Positions 56,250-64,000 of a DNA stretch of 64,000 nt are shown here, piece by piece. The position numbers and the translations under genes are program-made. The notes beneath the pieces were generated by a model that made no database searches, was not told the origin of the DNA, and saw only the letters and a list, made by a program, of their open reading frames with translations. The DNA lies in NCBI RefSeq assembly GCF_000735365.1, contig NZ_JMPL01000005.1:1-64000 (forward strand). The letters are read 5' to 3'. Origin of the DNA: Kluyvera ascorbata ATCC 33433 (GTDB taxonomy: Bacteria; Pseudomonadota; Gammaproteobacteria; Enterobacterales; Enterobacteriaceae). Every line of letters starts with the position of its first letter. Within the stretch, counting starts at the first letter, position 1.

Positions 56250-59104
56250 ACCGTGGCAGGCTCCTGTTGTTTTTCCGTCAGACCGCGCAGACGGTCCAGA
56301 TTCTGCGCGACGCGTTTTGCCGCCTCCAGTTCGCTGCAGTGAAATTCATTCATCAGCGCCCGGCGTTCGGCTTTCTCTTCTTTTTCCGTCATGCCCAGTG
56401 CCAGGAAGAGACTGGGCGGCACGGCACGAAACAGCGCTTCGATCCGTTTCGCCAGCACCACGCCTTCCGTATAACACCCCGACAGTTTACTGGCGGAAAG
56501 CAGCACCGATTCCTGCTCCGGCGTGAGCGCGCGAAAACGGCTGATATCTTTGACCTCTTCCGGAGGCATGGTCAGACAAATCCACCATTCCGCCATGTTA
56601 AGCATCTTTTCGGCAATGTCTGGGTAATCCTTAAGATTCTGGGTGGCCAGCCACAACCAGGCCCCGAGCTTACGCCACATCTTGACCACCTTGGTCATGT
56701 ACGGCGACAGCAGCGGATTAACCGTCACGATATGCGCCTCATCCACCGTGAAGACAATATCCCGGCCCAGGAACTGGTCACGCTCCGCGATGTTGTTAAT
56801 CATGTTGGTCATCGAGACCATGGTCAGGGCCATCTGCGCCTCGTAGCCCTCACGCGCCAGATGCCCCAGGTCGACCAGCGTCACGTCCGCTTCCGGCCAC
56901 AGCTCCCCTTCACGGTTGAACAGCTCCGCTTCAAAGCTCCCGGCCTGAGTGAACATGCCCAGGGATTCCGCCATTTCCGCCGCTTTCGCCTTGCGCTGGG
57001 CATTGCGGACATTGATGACGCCCTCATCGTTGTCAGAGGCAATGTCGTACAGCGCCTTCTGCAGGTCAGACGGCAGCATCTGCCGCCCTTCCTTATACGT
57101 GGCATGTGCCGCCATCAGCAGCGCCTCACGTATCATCGCCCTGTCGGCACGCTTAAGGTCAGCCTCTTCTTTCGGGTCACCGCCGGTGATCATCATGCGC
57201 GCGGAGATTTCCATTTCACCGAGAACGTCACGCTTGTCATCCTCGCCATCGTCGTCCGTGTCGATATCCGGCAGGTCGCTCTCATCAACGGCCTGGGCGG
57301 CCAGGCCTTCTTCCACCAGTTTGTGAGCATCAGCAAACGGCGGCAGACTGACGCCGCTCCCGGGTTTGACGCTGATTTTATTCACCGTCAGCCCGAGGCT
57401 GTCAAAGAAGTCGGCCAGCAGGCCGAACGAATTCCCGGCCTCCGCAATAAACAGCCGCGGACGATGGACGGCCATCAGCTGGGAGAGCGCGGCACACAGC
57501 GTGGCCGACTTGCCCGCCCCGGTCGGGCCGAACAACAGCAGATGCGCGTTCTGGGTGCGGTCGAGCTTGTTGAGCGGATCGAATGTCAGGGTATCCCCGC
57601 CGCGGTTGAAAAAGCTGAAGCCGGGGTGCCCCGTGCCGGTTTCCCGCCCGGTTACCGGCAAAAGTCCTGCCAGGTGCTGAACCCATGTCAGACGGGTATA
57701 CCAGTGTTTTCTGTCGCTGTCCGGGTTAAAGCACATCGGCAGCGCCCGCAGCCAGCTGTTCAGCGGACCTTCTTCAAACTCCGGCCGTACCGGCTGCAGA
57801 CCGGCCCCGAGCAATACGGTGGACAGCTCCAGCCGCTTGCGCTTCAGGCTGGTCATGTCGTCGCCGCGCAGCAGGAAGGTGATCCCCGCCCGGTACAGCT
57901 TGTGCCGGTTGCCCAGATACTCTTTGACCGTCTTCACATCCTGGCGGACGCGGCCCGACTCGGTATTCTCACCGACCGCATTTTTCGACAGCCGGTTAAA
58001 CTGCTCTTCAAGCCGGTCCTGGGGCTGTACCACCACGGTCATGCACACCATGGTCCCTTCCGGAAACATATCCATCAGGGCATTAATTTTCTTTTCACCC
58101 CGGCTTTTCTCGCCGGTCAGGGTGCCCGGCTCCGGCGGTGTACGCAGTTTTTCCACCGCCACCGCGCAGTGCGGCTTGTTGTCAATCCACCACACGCCGT
58201 TTTCCGGGTCTGAAACCGGCGGCGTGAACCACAGGGTTTCGGCAAAATCATTGCTGACCGGCACGGTGCCTTCAGGTGTCTCGCGCGGGTCTGCGTAAGC
58301 AGCCTGCCGATAGAGCGTGGTTTTCTCCACCCAGTCCGGTGACGGATTGAACAGCCGCAGCAGCCAGCCATGCACCTGCAGGCCGTTCTGCCGGGTGCAG
58401 CGGATCCCCGCCCCGCCCAGGGCATTAACGACCCGGTCGCACACCTGATTGAGCATCGCCACCGGCGGCATCGGATCCCGGCTTTTACCAAGCCAGCGAT
58501 AAACAACCATCCGGGTGCGGCGCTGCTGCCCGCGCCACGGCTGGCCGGTAATCAGCGAGTCAGTAAAAAGTCCCTCAGGCCGGGAGATACTGCGGATATG
58601 GCGCTCCATTTCACCCAGCCAGGCGTCGGTAAACGCCGTGCGCTGTGCATGTGGTTTGACATACCCGCGCAGCCTGTCCAGGTACGCGTCAGTGTCGTCC
58701 TCGTCCTGGCAGAAGAACTGCACGACCCAGGGATTCACGTCATGTTCATCAAAGCTGTCCTGAAGTGCATCCTCAACCGAGTCCCGGATCTGTTCCAGGC
58801 GCTCTTCGGTTCGCCCTTCGGTCGCCACCGGTGTCACATCATAAACGGCCCCCACCGACACGCCGTCATCGAGCAGGAGACACTGCTCTTCATCGAGAAA
58901 TTCTGCCCAGGGCAAAAAGTCAATGATGGACGGATTGGCGTGATAAACCTTCTCCTCATCCTGGCGCGTCATTTTCCCGGGGCGCTTCAGAGGTTGCCGG
59001 CCCTTCACGGCCGCGGTCAGGGTTTCATCTGCCTGAACGGACTGGCCGTCATCAACCGGCGTCTGCCGGTCGGTGGATTTATTACGCGTAAACAGTGAAA
59101 GCAT
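56246..59104 (-). CDS. VirB4/TraC-like conjugative transfer ATPase (PFL_4706 family)
   Basis: 952 residues. N-terminal region typical of TraC-like VirB4 proteins (IDFLPWAEFLDEEQCLLLDDGVSVGAVYDV). The C-terminal motor has Walker A LLLFGPTGAGKSATLCAAL (about residue 525) and Walker B DIVFTVDEAHIV (about 780), plus WLATQNLKDYP downstream. It is the inner-membrane ATPase powering pilus assembly and substrate transfer in the type IV secretion system. Its gene overlaps both neighbours, which shows tight coupling. The length fits the MPF-G family. Confidence 0.93.
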   Translation of the reverse strand: MLSLFTRNKSTDRQTPVDDGQSVQADETLTAAVKGRQPLKRPGKMTRQDEEKVYHANPSIIDFLPWAEFLDEEQCLLLDDGVSVGAVYDVTPVATEGRTEERLEQIRDSVEDALQDSFDEHDVNPWVVQFFCQDEDDTDAYLDRLRGYVKPHAQRTAFTDAWLGEMERHIRSISRPEGLFTDSLITGQPWRGQQRRTRMVVYRWLGKSRDPMPPVAMLNQVCDRVVNALGGAGIRCTRQNGLQVHGWLLRLFNPSPDWVEKTTLYRQAAYADPRETPEGTVPVSNDFAETLWFTPPVSDPENGVWWIDNKPHCAVAVEKLRTPPEPGTLTGEKSRGEKKINALMDMFPEGTMVCMTVVVQPQDRLEEQFNRLSKNAVGENTESGRVRQDVKTVKEYLGNRHKLYRAGITFLLRGDDMTSLKRKRLELSTVLLGAGLQPVRPEFEEGPLNSWLRALPMCFNPDSDRKHWYTRLTWVQHLAGLLPVTGRETGTGHPGFSFFNRGGDTLTFDPLNKLDRTQNAHLLLFGPTGAGKSATLCAALSQLMAVHRPRLFIAEAGNSFGLLADFFDSLGLTVNKISVKPGSGVSLPPFADAHKLVEEGLAAQAVDESDLPDIDTDDDGEDDKRDVLGEMEISARMMITGGDPKEEADLKRADRAMIREALLMAAHATYKEGRQMLPSDLQKALYDIASDNDEGVINVRNAQRKAKAAEMAESLGMFTQAGSFEAELFNREGELWPEADVTLVDLGHLAREGYEAQMALTMVSMTNMINNIAERDQFLGRDIVFTVDEAHIVTVNPLLSPYMTKVVKMWRKLGAWLWLATQNLKDYPDIAEKMLNMAEWWICLTMPPEEVKDISRFRALTPEQESVLLSASKLSGCYTEGVVLAKRIEALFRAVPPSLFLALGMTEKEEKAERRALMNEFHCSELEAAKRVAQNLDRLRGLTEKQQEPATV

Positions 59105-59514
59105 TACAGGGCCTCCGTGCGCTCGCCAGGCATGGCATACTGCGTCTGGCTGTAGAACGGGAACACAGTGCTGTAACCCGGCACCGGCGTGTTACCGTCT
59201 GCCAGATGGGGATACAGGTACATCACCATGTCGGGGTTGGGCAGCCGGGGAAACTGCTGGGTGATTTCGCTTTCCTGAGTACGGCTGTAGCTGCGGTCGG
59301 CCTGCGCGTCCGCCTGCGTTTCGCTGCCAGTCAGCGGGCGTCGCAGCGTGTCGCGGACCGCCGCAGACTGGCGGGAAGTACTGCCGCCACCGTCCGCCCC
59401 GTTCCACAGTTCCAGCATGGTGTTATCGCCCGCCGGCAGCATTTCCTCTTTGGAGGTTGAGCAGCCGCTGAGCATCACACAGCTCAGGGCCAGAATGAAA
59501 ACCGTTCTGTACAT
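59104..59514 (-). CDS. Conjugal transfer lipoprotein (TIGR03751 family)
   Basis: 136 residues from ATG at 59514. Lipoprotein signal MYRTVFILALSCVMLSGC with lipobox LSGC and cysteine at residue 18. The mature part is low in predicted structure, then has SEITQQFPRLPNPDMVMYLYPHLA and a Pro-rich end (PGYSTVFPFYSQTQYAMPGE). It is the VirB7/TraV-like component that anchors the outer-membrane core. It overlaps the VirB4 start by one base and the upstream gene stop by one base. Confidence 0.88.
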   Translation of the reverse strand: MYRTVFILALSCVMLSGCSTSKEEMLPAGDNTMLELWNGADGGGSTSRQSAAVRDTLRRPLTGSETQADAQADRSYSRTQESEITQQFPRLPNPDMVMYLYPHLADGNTPVPGYSTVFPFYSQTQYAMPGERTEAL

Positions 59515-59882
59515 TACCGGTATCTCCTTTGTGAGGCGGCCGGATCGTAACCGCCGCAGATAAAAACGAACGCACTGACATTCAGCAGGTGCCCCAGCTC
59601 CCGTAATGTCATACGCGGGCAGTAAAGCCGGCGCGGGATTTTCGGGCTGCGCCACGAAACGGCACACTCCCGGGCACTGAGCGGCAGGGAGAACCTGCCG
59701 ATATCCAGTAAAAGCTGGCCATCGCGCCAGCGCAGTAAAGGTGCGCCGGCAGGCAACAGCGCTACGGGTCGCAGCAACAGAACCGCAGAAGACGCAGGGA
59801 TCACGTCAATATGCCAGCCTGCCCCGTCGCTGAACGTCCAGCACACGGATGAAAGAGGGAAAAACGTTATCTGTCCCGCCAT
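59514..59882 (-). CDS. Small unassigned transfer-operon protein
   Basis: 122 residues from ATG at 59882, just inside the end-of-operon spacing after the TraB-like gene (10 bp). Beta-rich, no signal peptide (MAGQITFFPLSSVCWTFSDG, AVLLLRPVALLPAGAPLLRW, LLLDIGRFSLPLSARECAVSW). No family recognised. The one-base overlap with the lipoprotein gene shows that it is translated, although such a gene is not a standard named member of the MPF-G set. Confidence 0.65.
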   Translation of the reverse strand: MAGQITFFPLSSVCWTFSDGAGWHIDVIPASSAVLLLRPVALLPAGAPLLRWRDGQLLLDIGRFSLPLSARECAVSWRSPKIPRRLYCPRMTLRELGHLLNVSAFVFICGGYDPAASQRRYR

Positions 59883-59892
59883 GGCCGTGTAC

Positions 59893-61395
59893 TCAGTCCA
59901 GTCCGCCGTTGTCACTGATGCCACCCGGCAGGGTGAAGTCGTAGCGCACCTTACGGCCCTTATCTTCATAATCAATGGCCAGCTGACGGGTGATATGCAC
60001 GGCGAGACGGGCACCAGGCGGCACATAAATGGCATCAAACGTCATCCCGTAACGCTGTTTGATCCAGTCGGTGGTTTCAGACATGCCGCCGGAAATGGCT
60101 TTCCCCAGCGCCGCCTGTCCGGCGTCGCCGGTCATGGTGGCGGAAATGCCATTCACGTTATTCTGTGTGGTGTACTGCCCCTGGCTCATCGCTTCACCCG
60201 CCGCACCGGCAGCCGACAGGCCAAAAATGGTGGGCAGATAGGTGGAGGCATTGGACTTACGTTCGCCGCCAATGCACGGGATCCCGTTTTCATCCGAAAT
60301 CCAGCCGATACCGCCACTGGTGCCGGTATCCTGTTTAGCCTGAGCGTTATTATTTTGCCCGCTGGCGTTGTTACTGGCGTCGGGTCTGGGGAGGGTGCGT
60401 ACCGTACCGTCGGAAAAGACAAAGGTGACGCTGTTAACCTGCCCGCGCACACAGGACAGTGTCCAGTCTCCGCTGGCCGTCCCGGAAACAATCGCCCCTT
60501 CGACGTCCGGTAACTCGATGCCGTTCGCCGTCAGGTTATCCTTACCGATAAGCACCTTAAACGGATAAGGATCGGTCACGGTGCCGTTGATGGGCACACG
60601 GCCAAGCAGTGCCGTCATGGCGCGGCTGCCGACCAGCGTGGAATTTTCCGGCAGCGTGTAAACCGGCTCTGCGCTCTCTTCCGCCCCTTTTTCATTCGTA
60701 CGTCCCTTCACTTTCTCCTCATAGGCCGCTTTCTGTCGGGTCAGCTCATTTTCACCCAGAAAAGAAGTCGGGAACTGAGGAGATGCCTTGCCGCTGGCCG
60801 CGTCCCGCGGGTCCGTCTCTTTCTGGTCCGTCGGCGCGACCCACATCATGCCGTCGCTGCCCTGAGAAGCCGCCCCCCCGGTACTGCTGCCCATGCCGTC
60901 CAGGCCCAGCCCCAGCGGGATATCGCTGTCCGCCGTTTTTTTCTCGGTGTCAGGCTTTTTGAGTTTGTCGGTCAGCTCCTGGATTTTCGCCGTCAGGCTC
61001 AGTTGTTCGTTCTGAAGCTGCGCCTGCCGCTTGTCGTACTGCTCGCGCAGACCATTAACGGCCTCATTCACCTGTCCTGAAACGTCCTGATTGCGTCGGC
61101 GCAACCGCTCGTTTTCTTTCACCAAATCCGCGTTCTGCTTATCCAGCGTTTTCTGGCGGTCACGCACATCGTTCAGCCGGCCGATAAGCGTGCGCAGGGT
61201 GTCCTCCGGCGTGTCGCCTTCCACACCCAGCGCCTTCAGTTCATCCGGCGAGAGATTATGCAGGGGGCCGCCGCTTTGTTTTGCCTGAGATTGTTCTGCC
61301 GGTTCGTTTTTGCAGCTTTTGAGCCCCACGGCCAGCCCGGCAATCACCACGGCCGGCACGATAATTTTCACCAGGGCATTAGATTTAATCTGCAT
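59893..61395 (-). CDS. TraB/VirB10-like protein (PFL_4705 family, TIGR03752)
   Basis: 500 residues. A single N-terminal membrane segment (LVKIIVPAVVIAGLAVGLKS), then a coiled coil (RLNDVRDRQKTLDKQNADLVKENERLRRRNQ, about residues 75-105, and QLQNEQLSLTAKIQELTDKLKK), a Pro/Ser/Gly linker and a C-terminal beta domain (VPINGTVTDPYPFKVLIGKDNL; IYVPPGARLAVHITRQLAID). This is the VirB10/TraB layout bridging inner and outer membranes. It overlaps the next upstream gene by 11 bp. Confidence 0.9.
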   Translation of the reverse strand: MQIKSNALVKIIVPAVVIAGLAVGLKSCKNEPAEQSQAKQSGGPLHNLSPDELKALGVEGDTPEDTLRTLIGRLNDVRDRQKTLDKQNADLVKENERLRRRNQDVSGQVNEAVNGLREQYDKRQAQLQNEQLSLTAKIQELTDKLKKPDTEKKTADSDIPLGLGLDGMGSSTGGAASQGSDGMMWVAPTDQKETDPRDAASGKASPQFPTSFLGENELTRQKAAYEEKVKGRTNEKGAEESAEPVYTLPENSTLVGSRAMTALLGRVPINGTVTDPYPFKVLIGKDNLTANGIELPDVEGAIVSGTASGDWTLSCVRGQVNSVTFVFSDGTVRTLPRPDASNNASGQNNNAQAKQDTGTSGGIGWISDENGIPCIGGERKSNASTYLPTIFGLSAAGAAGEAMSQGQYTTQNNVNGISATMTGDAGQAALGKAISGGMSETTDWIKQRYGMTFDAIYVPPGARLAVHITRQLAIDYEDKGRKVRYDFTLPGGISDNGGLD

Positions 61396-62338
61396 GGCGG
61401 GCCTCCTGTTTTACCGTGCGGGCCGCTTTACGCAGCGCAGACGGCTCAGCAATAAATGCGCTCTCCGGACGACCGGCGGTCACCACATACACCGTGGTGG
61501 TGTCTTCCGGCGTGCCGGCAGGACCGACCCAGCGGTGCTGGAAGGTGGCGGACACAAACTGTCCCTGCAGCGAGCGTGGATCCAGAACGACCTTACGGCT
61601 GCCGGTGTTCGTGAGCCTGAGTGCCACCACGCTGCGGTTTGCCACACCCCAGCCAGCCAGCGGCGTGACCGTTAATGGTTCAGAGGGATACAGCGTGCTG
61701 ACACGTCGGGGCAGATGAGGATTGACCGGATGAATACCCGGGACCGCCTCGACCGTACGTGCCGGAGCATAAAGGCTCTGAGCGGCATAGCGGGTCAGCA
61801 GCACCGGGATGGGGGCGCTGTAGCGGATTTTTTTACGCTTTGCCTGAGTACCATCATCGCTGCCGGTGGGAGCAGATGAGCCTGATCCGGAAGCAGCCCG
61901 GTCTGCACCACCTGGCTGACCGGCCGCATCGCCGGCGTGACTCAGCGTGCTGACATCACCGCTGTAGACCAGCCGCACCGGCTCAGTCGGCCCTTTTTCA
62001 CCAGCGGCGATATCAAACAGCAGAACCTCGCCGCTTTCCACATCCTGCAGCTGCACCCGCGTCTGCGGAAAGGCGCTGTCGGCTTTCAGGTAGACGGCTC
62101 CCCCGGTGCTCTGCACCCGGAGTTTACCGTTAAGCGCCGGCGGAAAACCGACGCGGACGTTTTTGTCCACAAAGACCACCCGCTCCTGCCCCACCTTCAG
62201 GGGGATCTGCAGCGGAATACGCTCCCATTTCATCAGCTCATCTGCGCCGGCAGGACGTGATACCAGCATTGCCAGGGGCAGCAGGGCGAAGGACAGCGCC
62301 ATCAGCCCGGCGCGGTAGTGGGGGTTTTTACTCATCAC
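61385..62338 (-). CDS. TraK/VirB9-like protein (PFL_4704 family, TIGR03749)
   Basis: 317 residues with a signal peptide (LMALSFALLPLAMLVSRPAGA). Beta-rich body (MKWERIPLQIPLKVGQERVVF, VRVGFPPALNGKLRVQSTGG, GEVLLFDIAAGEKGPTEPVRL) and a second region (GVANRSVVALRLTNTGSRKVVLDPRSLQG). It is the periplasmic secretin-like part of the core complex with the lipoprotein and TraB-like protein. It overlaps the next upstream gene by 4 bp. Confidence 0.88.
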   Translation of the reverse strand: MMSKNPHYRAGLMALSFALLPLAMLVSRPAGADELMKWERIPLQIPLKVGQERVVFVDKNVRVGFPPALNGKLRVQSTGGAVYLKADSAFPQTRVQLQDVESGEVLLFDIAAGEKGPTEPVRLVYSGDVSTLSHAGDAAGQPGGADRAASGSGSSAPTGSDDGTQAKRKKIRYSAPIPVLLTRYAAQSLYAPARTVEAVPGIHPVNPHLPRRVSTLYPSEPLTVTPLAGWGVANRSVVALRLTNTGSRKVVLDPRSLQGQFVSATFQHRWVGPAGTPEDTTTVYVVTAGRPESAFIAEPSALRKAARTVKQEARHAD

Positions 62339-62994
62339 TGAAACACTCCTGACTTCTCCGGTTTAGGTGCAGGCGGTGCCGCCTCCAGACGCTGGGGCAC
62401 ACCGGCATAACAGTCCAGCGCCAGACCGAACGGGTTGCGCTCCGCATCACCTTCCCAGCGCACCACTTTAAGCGGGTAACGTACCAGGGCGCGTTTGACC
62501 GGCTCGGCATGGAAATATTCGTCGGCCACCACGTCCAGGCGGGCAATCCAGTGATCGCGATCCTGTACGGTCACGCTCTGTGACTGGTAACCGCGACCGG
62601 GCACTTCATACACCACGCGCACGCGGTCGGTGAGCTCCCCGGCGTCACCGCGTTTCTTTGCATCCGCTTTCAGGAAATCCTGACAGGACGGCGTCAGATA
62701 CGGCGACAGCGCATTGATTTTGCCGGAATAATCCACCTCGCCGTTTTTCGGCCAGGCATTGAGCTGCTGAAAAATGTAGAACGCAAAGGAGTAGACCGTC
62801 GGGGGTGGCACTTCCCACCAGGGCCGCGTGCTGCCGGTACGTAAATCCGGCGGGTTATGCACGGTCAGCTTGCTGGGCGCCAGCATCCAGCCGGCACAGG
62901 TGAATAAAAGGAAAAAGGCGAGCACGGCGCAGGCGATGCGCAGCGTCTGAATATGCTGGTCGCGGTCTTTTACCGCATGGCGAAAACGGCTCAT
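62335..62994 (-). CDS. TraE/VirB8-like protein (PFL_4703 family, TIGR03746)
   Basis: 219 residues. One N-terminal membrane helix (IACAVLAFFLLFTCAGWML), then a periplasmic domain (PTVYSFAFYIFQQLNAWPKNG, YLTPSCQDFLKADAKKRGDAGEL, VVADEYFHAEPVKRALVRYPLKVVRW). The topology and length are VirB8/TraE-like: an inner-membrane scaffold protein. It overlaps genes on both sides by 4 bp. Confidence 0.88.
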   Translation of the reverse strand: MSRFRHAVKDRDQHIQTLRIACAVLAFFLLFTCAGWMLAPSKLTVHNPPDLRTGSTRPWWEVPPPTVYSFAFYIFQQLNAWPKNGEVDYSGKINALSPYLTPSCQDFLKADAKKRGDAGELTDRVRVVYEVPGRGYQSQSVTVQDRDHWIARLDVVADEYFHAEPVKRALVRYPLKVVRWEGDAERNPFGLALDCYAGVPQRLEAAPPAPKPEKSGVFQ

Positions 62995-63347
62995 GAGGCT
63001 CTCCTGTTACGTTTCACTGACCAGCCCCGGGCATCCACTATCAGTTTCGGATTGCCCATCCCCAGCCGGCGTTTTTTCGTCTCCAGTCGCTGCCAGAGCC
63101 AGTTCTCAGGCTTACCGCGCTTGAGCCTGGCCATCCAGCGGCCGCCGAACCAGACGAGCAGCAGCGGCATGACCAGCAGGCCGGTGGGAACAACAACCCA
63201 GCCGGCAAGCGGGATAAACGGCAGTGACAGGAGCAGACCCGCACCCGCGCCGGCAAGGGCTGCCAGCCCCATCTCATGGGTGGTAAACCCGCGAAACACC
63301 ACGGGCTCACTGTTGAGACGGTCAGGTAAAAAACGAATGGTCTGCAT
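62991..63347 (-). CDS. TraL/VirB3-like protein (TIGR03750 family)
   Basis: 118 residues with two closely spaced membrane helices (GLAALAGAGAGLLLSLPFIP and LAGWVVVPTGLLVMPLLLVWFG) after FLPDRLNSEPVVFRGFTTHEM, a typical TIGR03750 start. The tail is basic. VirB3-like inner-membrane partner of the VirB4 ATPase. Spaced 12 bp from the upstream gene. Confidence 0.88.
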   Translation of the reverse strand: MQTIRFLPDRLNSEPVVFRGFTTHEMGLAALAGAGAGLLLSLPFIPLAGWVVVPTGLLVMPLLLVWFGGRWMARLKRGKPENWLWQRLETKKRRLGMGNPKLIVDARGWSVKRNRRAS

Positions 63348-63359
63348 CGTCGCAGGCTC

Positions 63360-63746
63360 CTACAACAGAATGTCGGCAGACTTGCCGAGCAGCCAGATAA
63401 CGGCAACCAGCAGCACCACACCCACCACCACAATGGCCCCGAATTTGGTCCAGGTGGCTTTCTCATTGCGGACTTCGGTGAAGGTGTGCAGGGCGGCAAT
63501 GGCAACGTTGATAAAGGCAACGGCCGCCACGACCAGCCCCCCGATAACAATGCCGTCCTGCAGGTAGCCCTTGATTTGTCCCGACAGCCCGCTTCCGCCT
63601 CCGGACTCAGGCGCTTCAACGCTTGGCAAATCCGCAAAGGCCGGTTTGCAGGTGAGCCAGCCCAGCAGGGCAAGCGTACCGGCGCGGGTCAGCGTACGAC
63701 TGCCGAAACGGCGCAGGCGGGCAACAACAGACTCAGAATGGTGCAT
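63360..63746 (-). CDS. Membrane protein, TIGR03745 family (VirB2/pilin-like)
   Basis: 128 residues from ATG at 63746; AGGAG lies 9 nt upstream, while the ATG at 63755 sits directly on that site. Long signal region (TLTRAGTLALLGWLTCKPAFA, cleavage near AFA-D), then two membrane helices (DGIVIGGLVVAAVAFINVAIAAL and FGAIVVVGVVLLVAVIWLLG) separated by a charged loop. The size and layout are those of VirB2-like pilins; a pilin role is inferred from layout, not demonstrated. Confidence 0.85.
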   Translation of the reverse strand: MHHSESVVARLRRFGSRTLTRAGTLALLGWLTCKPAFADLPSVEAPESGGGSGLSGQIKGYLQDGIVIGGLVVAAVAFINVAIAALHTFTEVRNEKATWTKFGAIVVVGVVLLVAVIWLLGKSADILL

Positions 63747-63780
63747 GGGATTCATCTCCTGACTTAACGTTTTGAATGAG

Positions 63781-64000
63781 TTAACTGGCAAACATCCAGA
63801 TACACACAAGCAACAGCAGCACGGTGCGGACGGCAAAACGCCCCAGGGCCGCGTCACGCACTTTGGTGTTACTCCAGCCGGTCCAGACATCCGACAGCGC
63901 CCACGCGGCCCATAAAAAAAGAAACGCCAGCAGTGCCCCGATGCAGAGCAGATGAAGGATGTTCACATCAAGACTGCCGGAGCCGGCTTTAAACGCGTTC
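63781..64000 (-). CDS. Membrane protein, PFL_4701 family (TIGR03758), 5' end outside window
   Basis: The open frame runs through the window edge; visible residues begin NAFKAGSGSLDV and end VRTVLLLLVCIWMFAS. Two membrane helices (ILHLLCIGALLAFLFLWAAW and FAVRTVLLLLVCIWMF). The phrase AF.AGSG before the first helix is typical of TIGR03758 proteins (about 75-80 residues), so only the first few residues are missing. An internal GTG at 63966 would give 61 residues but cut into the conserved start. It is co-directional with the other core genes. Confidence 0.82.
   Translation of the reverse strand, partial: NAFKAGSGSLDVNILHLLCIGALLAFLFLWAAWALSDVWTGWSNTKVRDAALGRFAVRTVLLLLVCIWMFAS

Noticed and set aside
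56240-58213. A long open frame (657 codons) on the plus strand
   Set aside because: It lies antisense to the VirB4-like ATPase gene, which has clear motifs and operon overlaps; the GC-rich third positions of that gene keep the opposite frame open.

Overview
The window looks like part of a conjugative mobile element from an enterobacterium (Escherichia/Klebsiella/Enterobacter type). The evidence is a lac operon nearly identical to that of E. coli, IS1 and IS630 copies, enterobacterial accessory genes (ArdC, DUF1281, DUF1471), and a genomic-island type (MPF-G, ICEHin1056/SPI-7/PAPI-1/clc-like) type IV secretion gene set. The start of a tyrosine integrase next to a TraI/MobH-like gene at the left edge and the MPF-G cluster at the right edge fit an integrative and conjugative element. 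A plasmid backbone cannot be excluded, because no replication or partition gene is visible.

Layout, left to right. 1-3.7 kb: integrase N-terminus, a TraI-family protein that has lost its metal-binding histidines, and a UvrD-like helicase. 3.9-8.3 kb: an AT-rich two-gene McrB/McrC-like module (coiled-coil AAA+ protein plus DUF2357-like nuclease). 8.6-13.9 kb: DUF1281, ArdC, DUF3085 and small unknown genes; most have their own leader hairpin or intrinsic terminator that shares sequence with the Shine-Dalgarno segment. 13.9-16.0 kb: a structured repeat, a PIN-like gene cut by IS1, and two adjacent IS1 copies. 16.0-21.9 kb: lacA (truncated), lacY, lacZ and lacI (frameshifted). 22.5-36.5 kb: a Tn3-family transposon with 38-bp ends and TACAT target duplications that carries a SulP transporter, a tandem UspA protein and a glycosyltransferase. 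The glycosyltransferase is itself split by a Tn21-subgroup transposon (29.5-35.7 kb, TATAT duplications) carrying a HepT/MntA toxin-antitoxin pair. 36.9-38.9 kb: a second tyrosine recombinase, a long perfect hairpin and two more copies of the structured repeat. 38.9-42.7 kb: insertion-sequence wreckage (IS630 fragment, decayed umuC, an intact IS3-family element, a transposase fragment) and a lipoprotein gene. 42.8-64 kb: the conjugation genes, on the minus strand.

The most striking object lies inside the conjugation cluster. A 7.2-kb unit (48548-55749) has near-perfect 21-bp inverted ends, repeated end-binding-like motifs and a CCTCG target duplication, but no recognisable transposase. It carries a polycistron of an RHH regulator, a D12-class adenine methylase, a large NPPW-type methylase, a protein I do not recognise, a McrB-like ATPase and a McrC-like nuclease. 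I read it as a LlaJI-like restriction-modification system built with adenine methylases and packaged as a non-autonomous transposon. It sits exactly in the gap between two conjugation transcription units, so it leaves every transfer gene intact.

A second strong signal is the structured-RNA repeat (13.9, 38.5 and 38.6 kb). Its stem changes sequence in compensating pairs, and copies bracket the whole lac/transposon/integrase segment in the same orientation.
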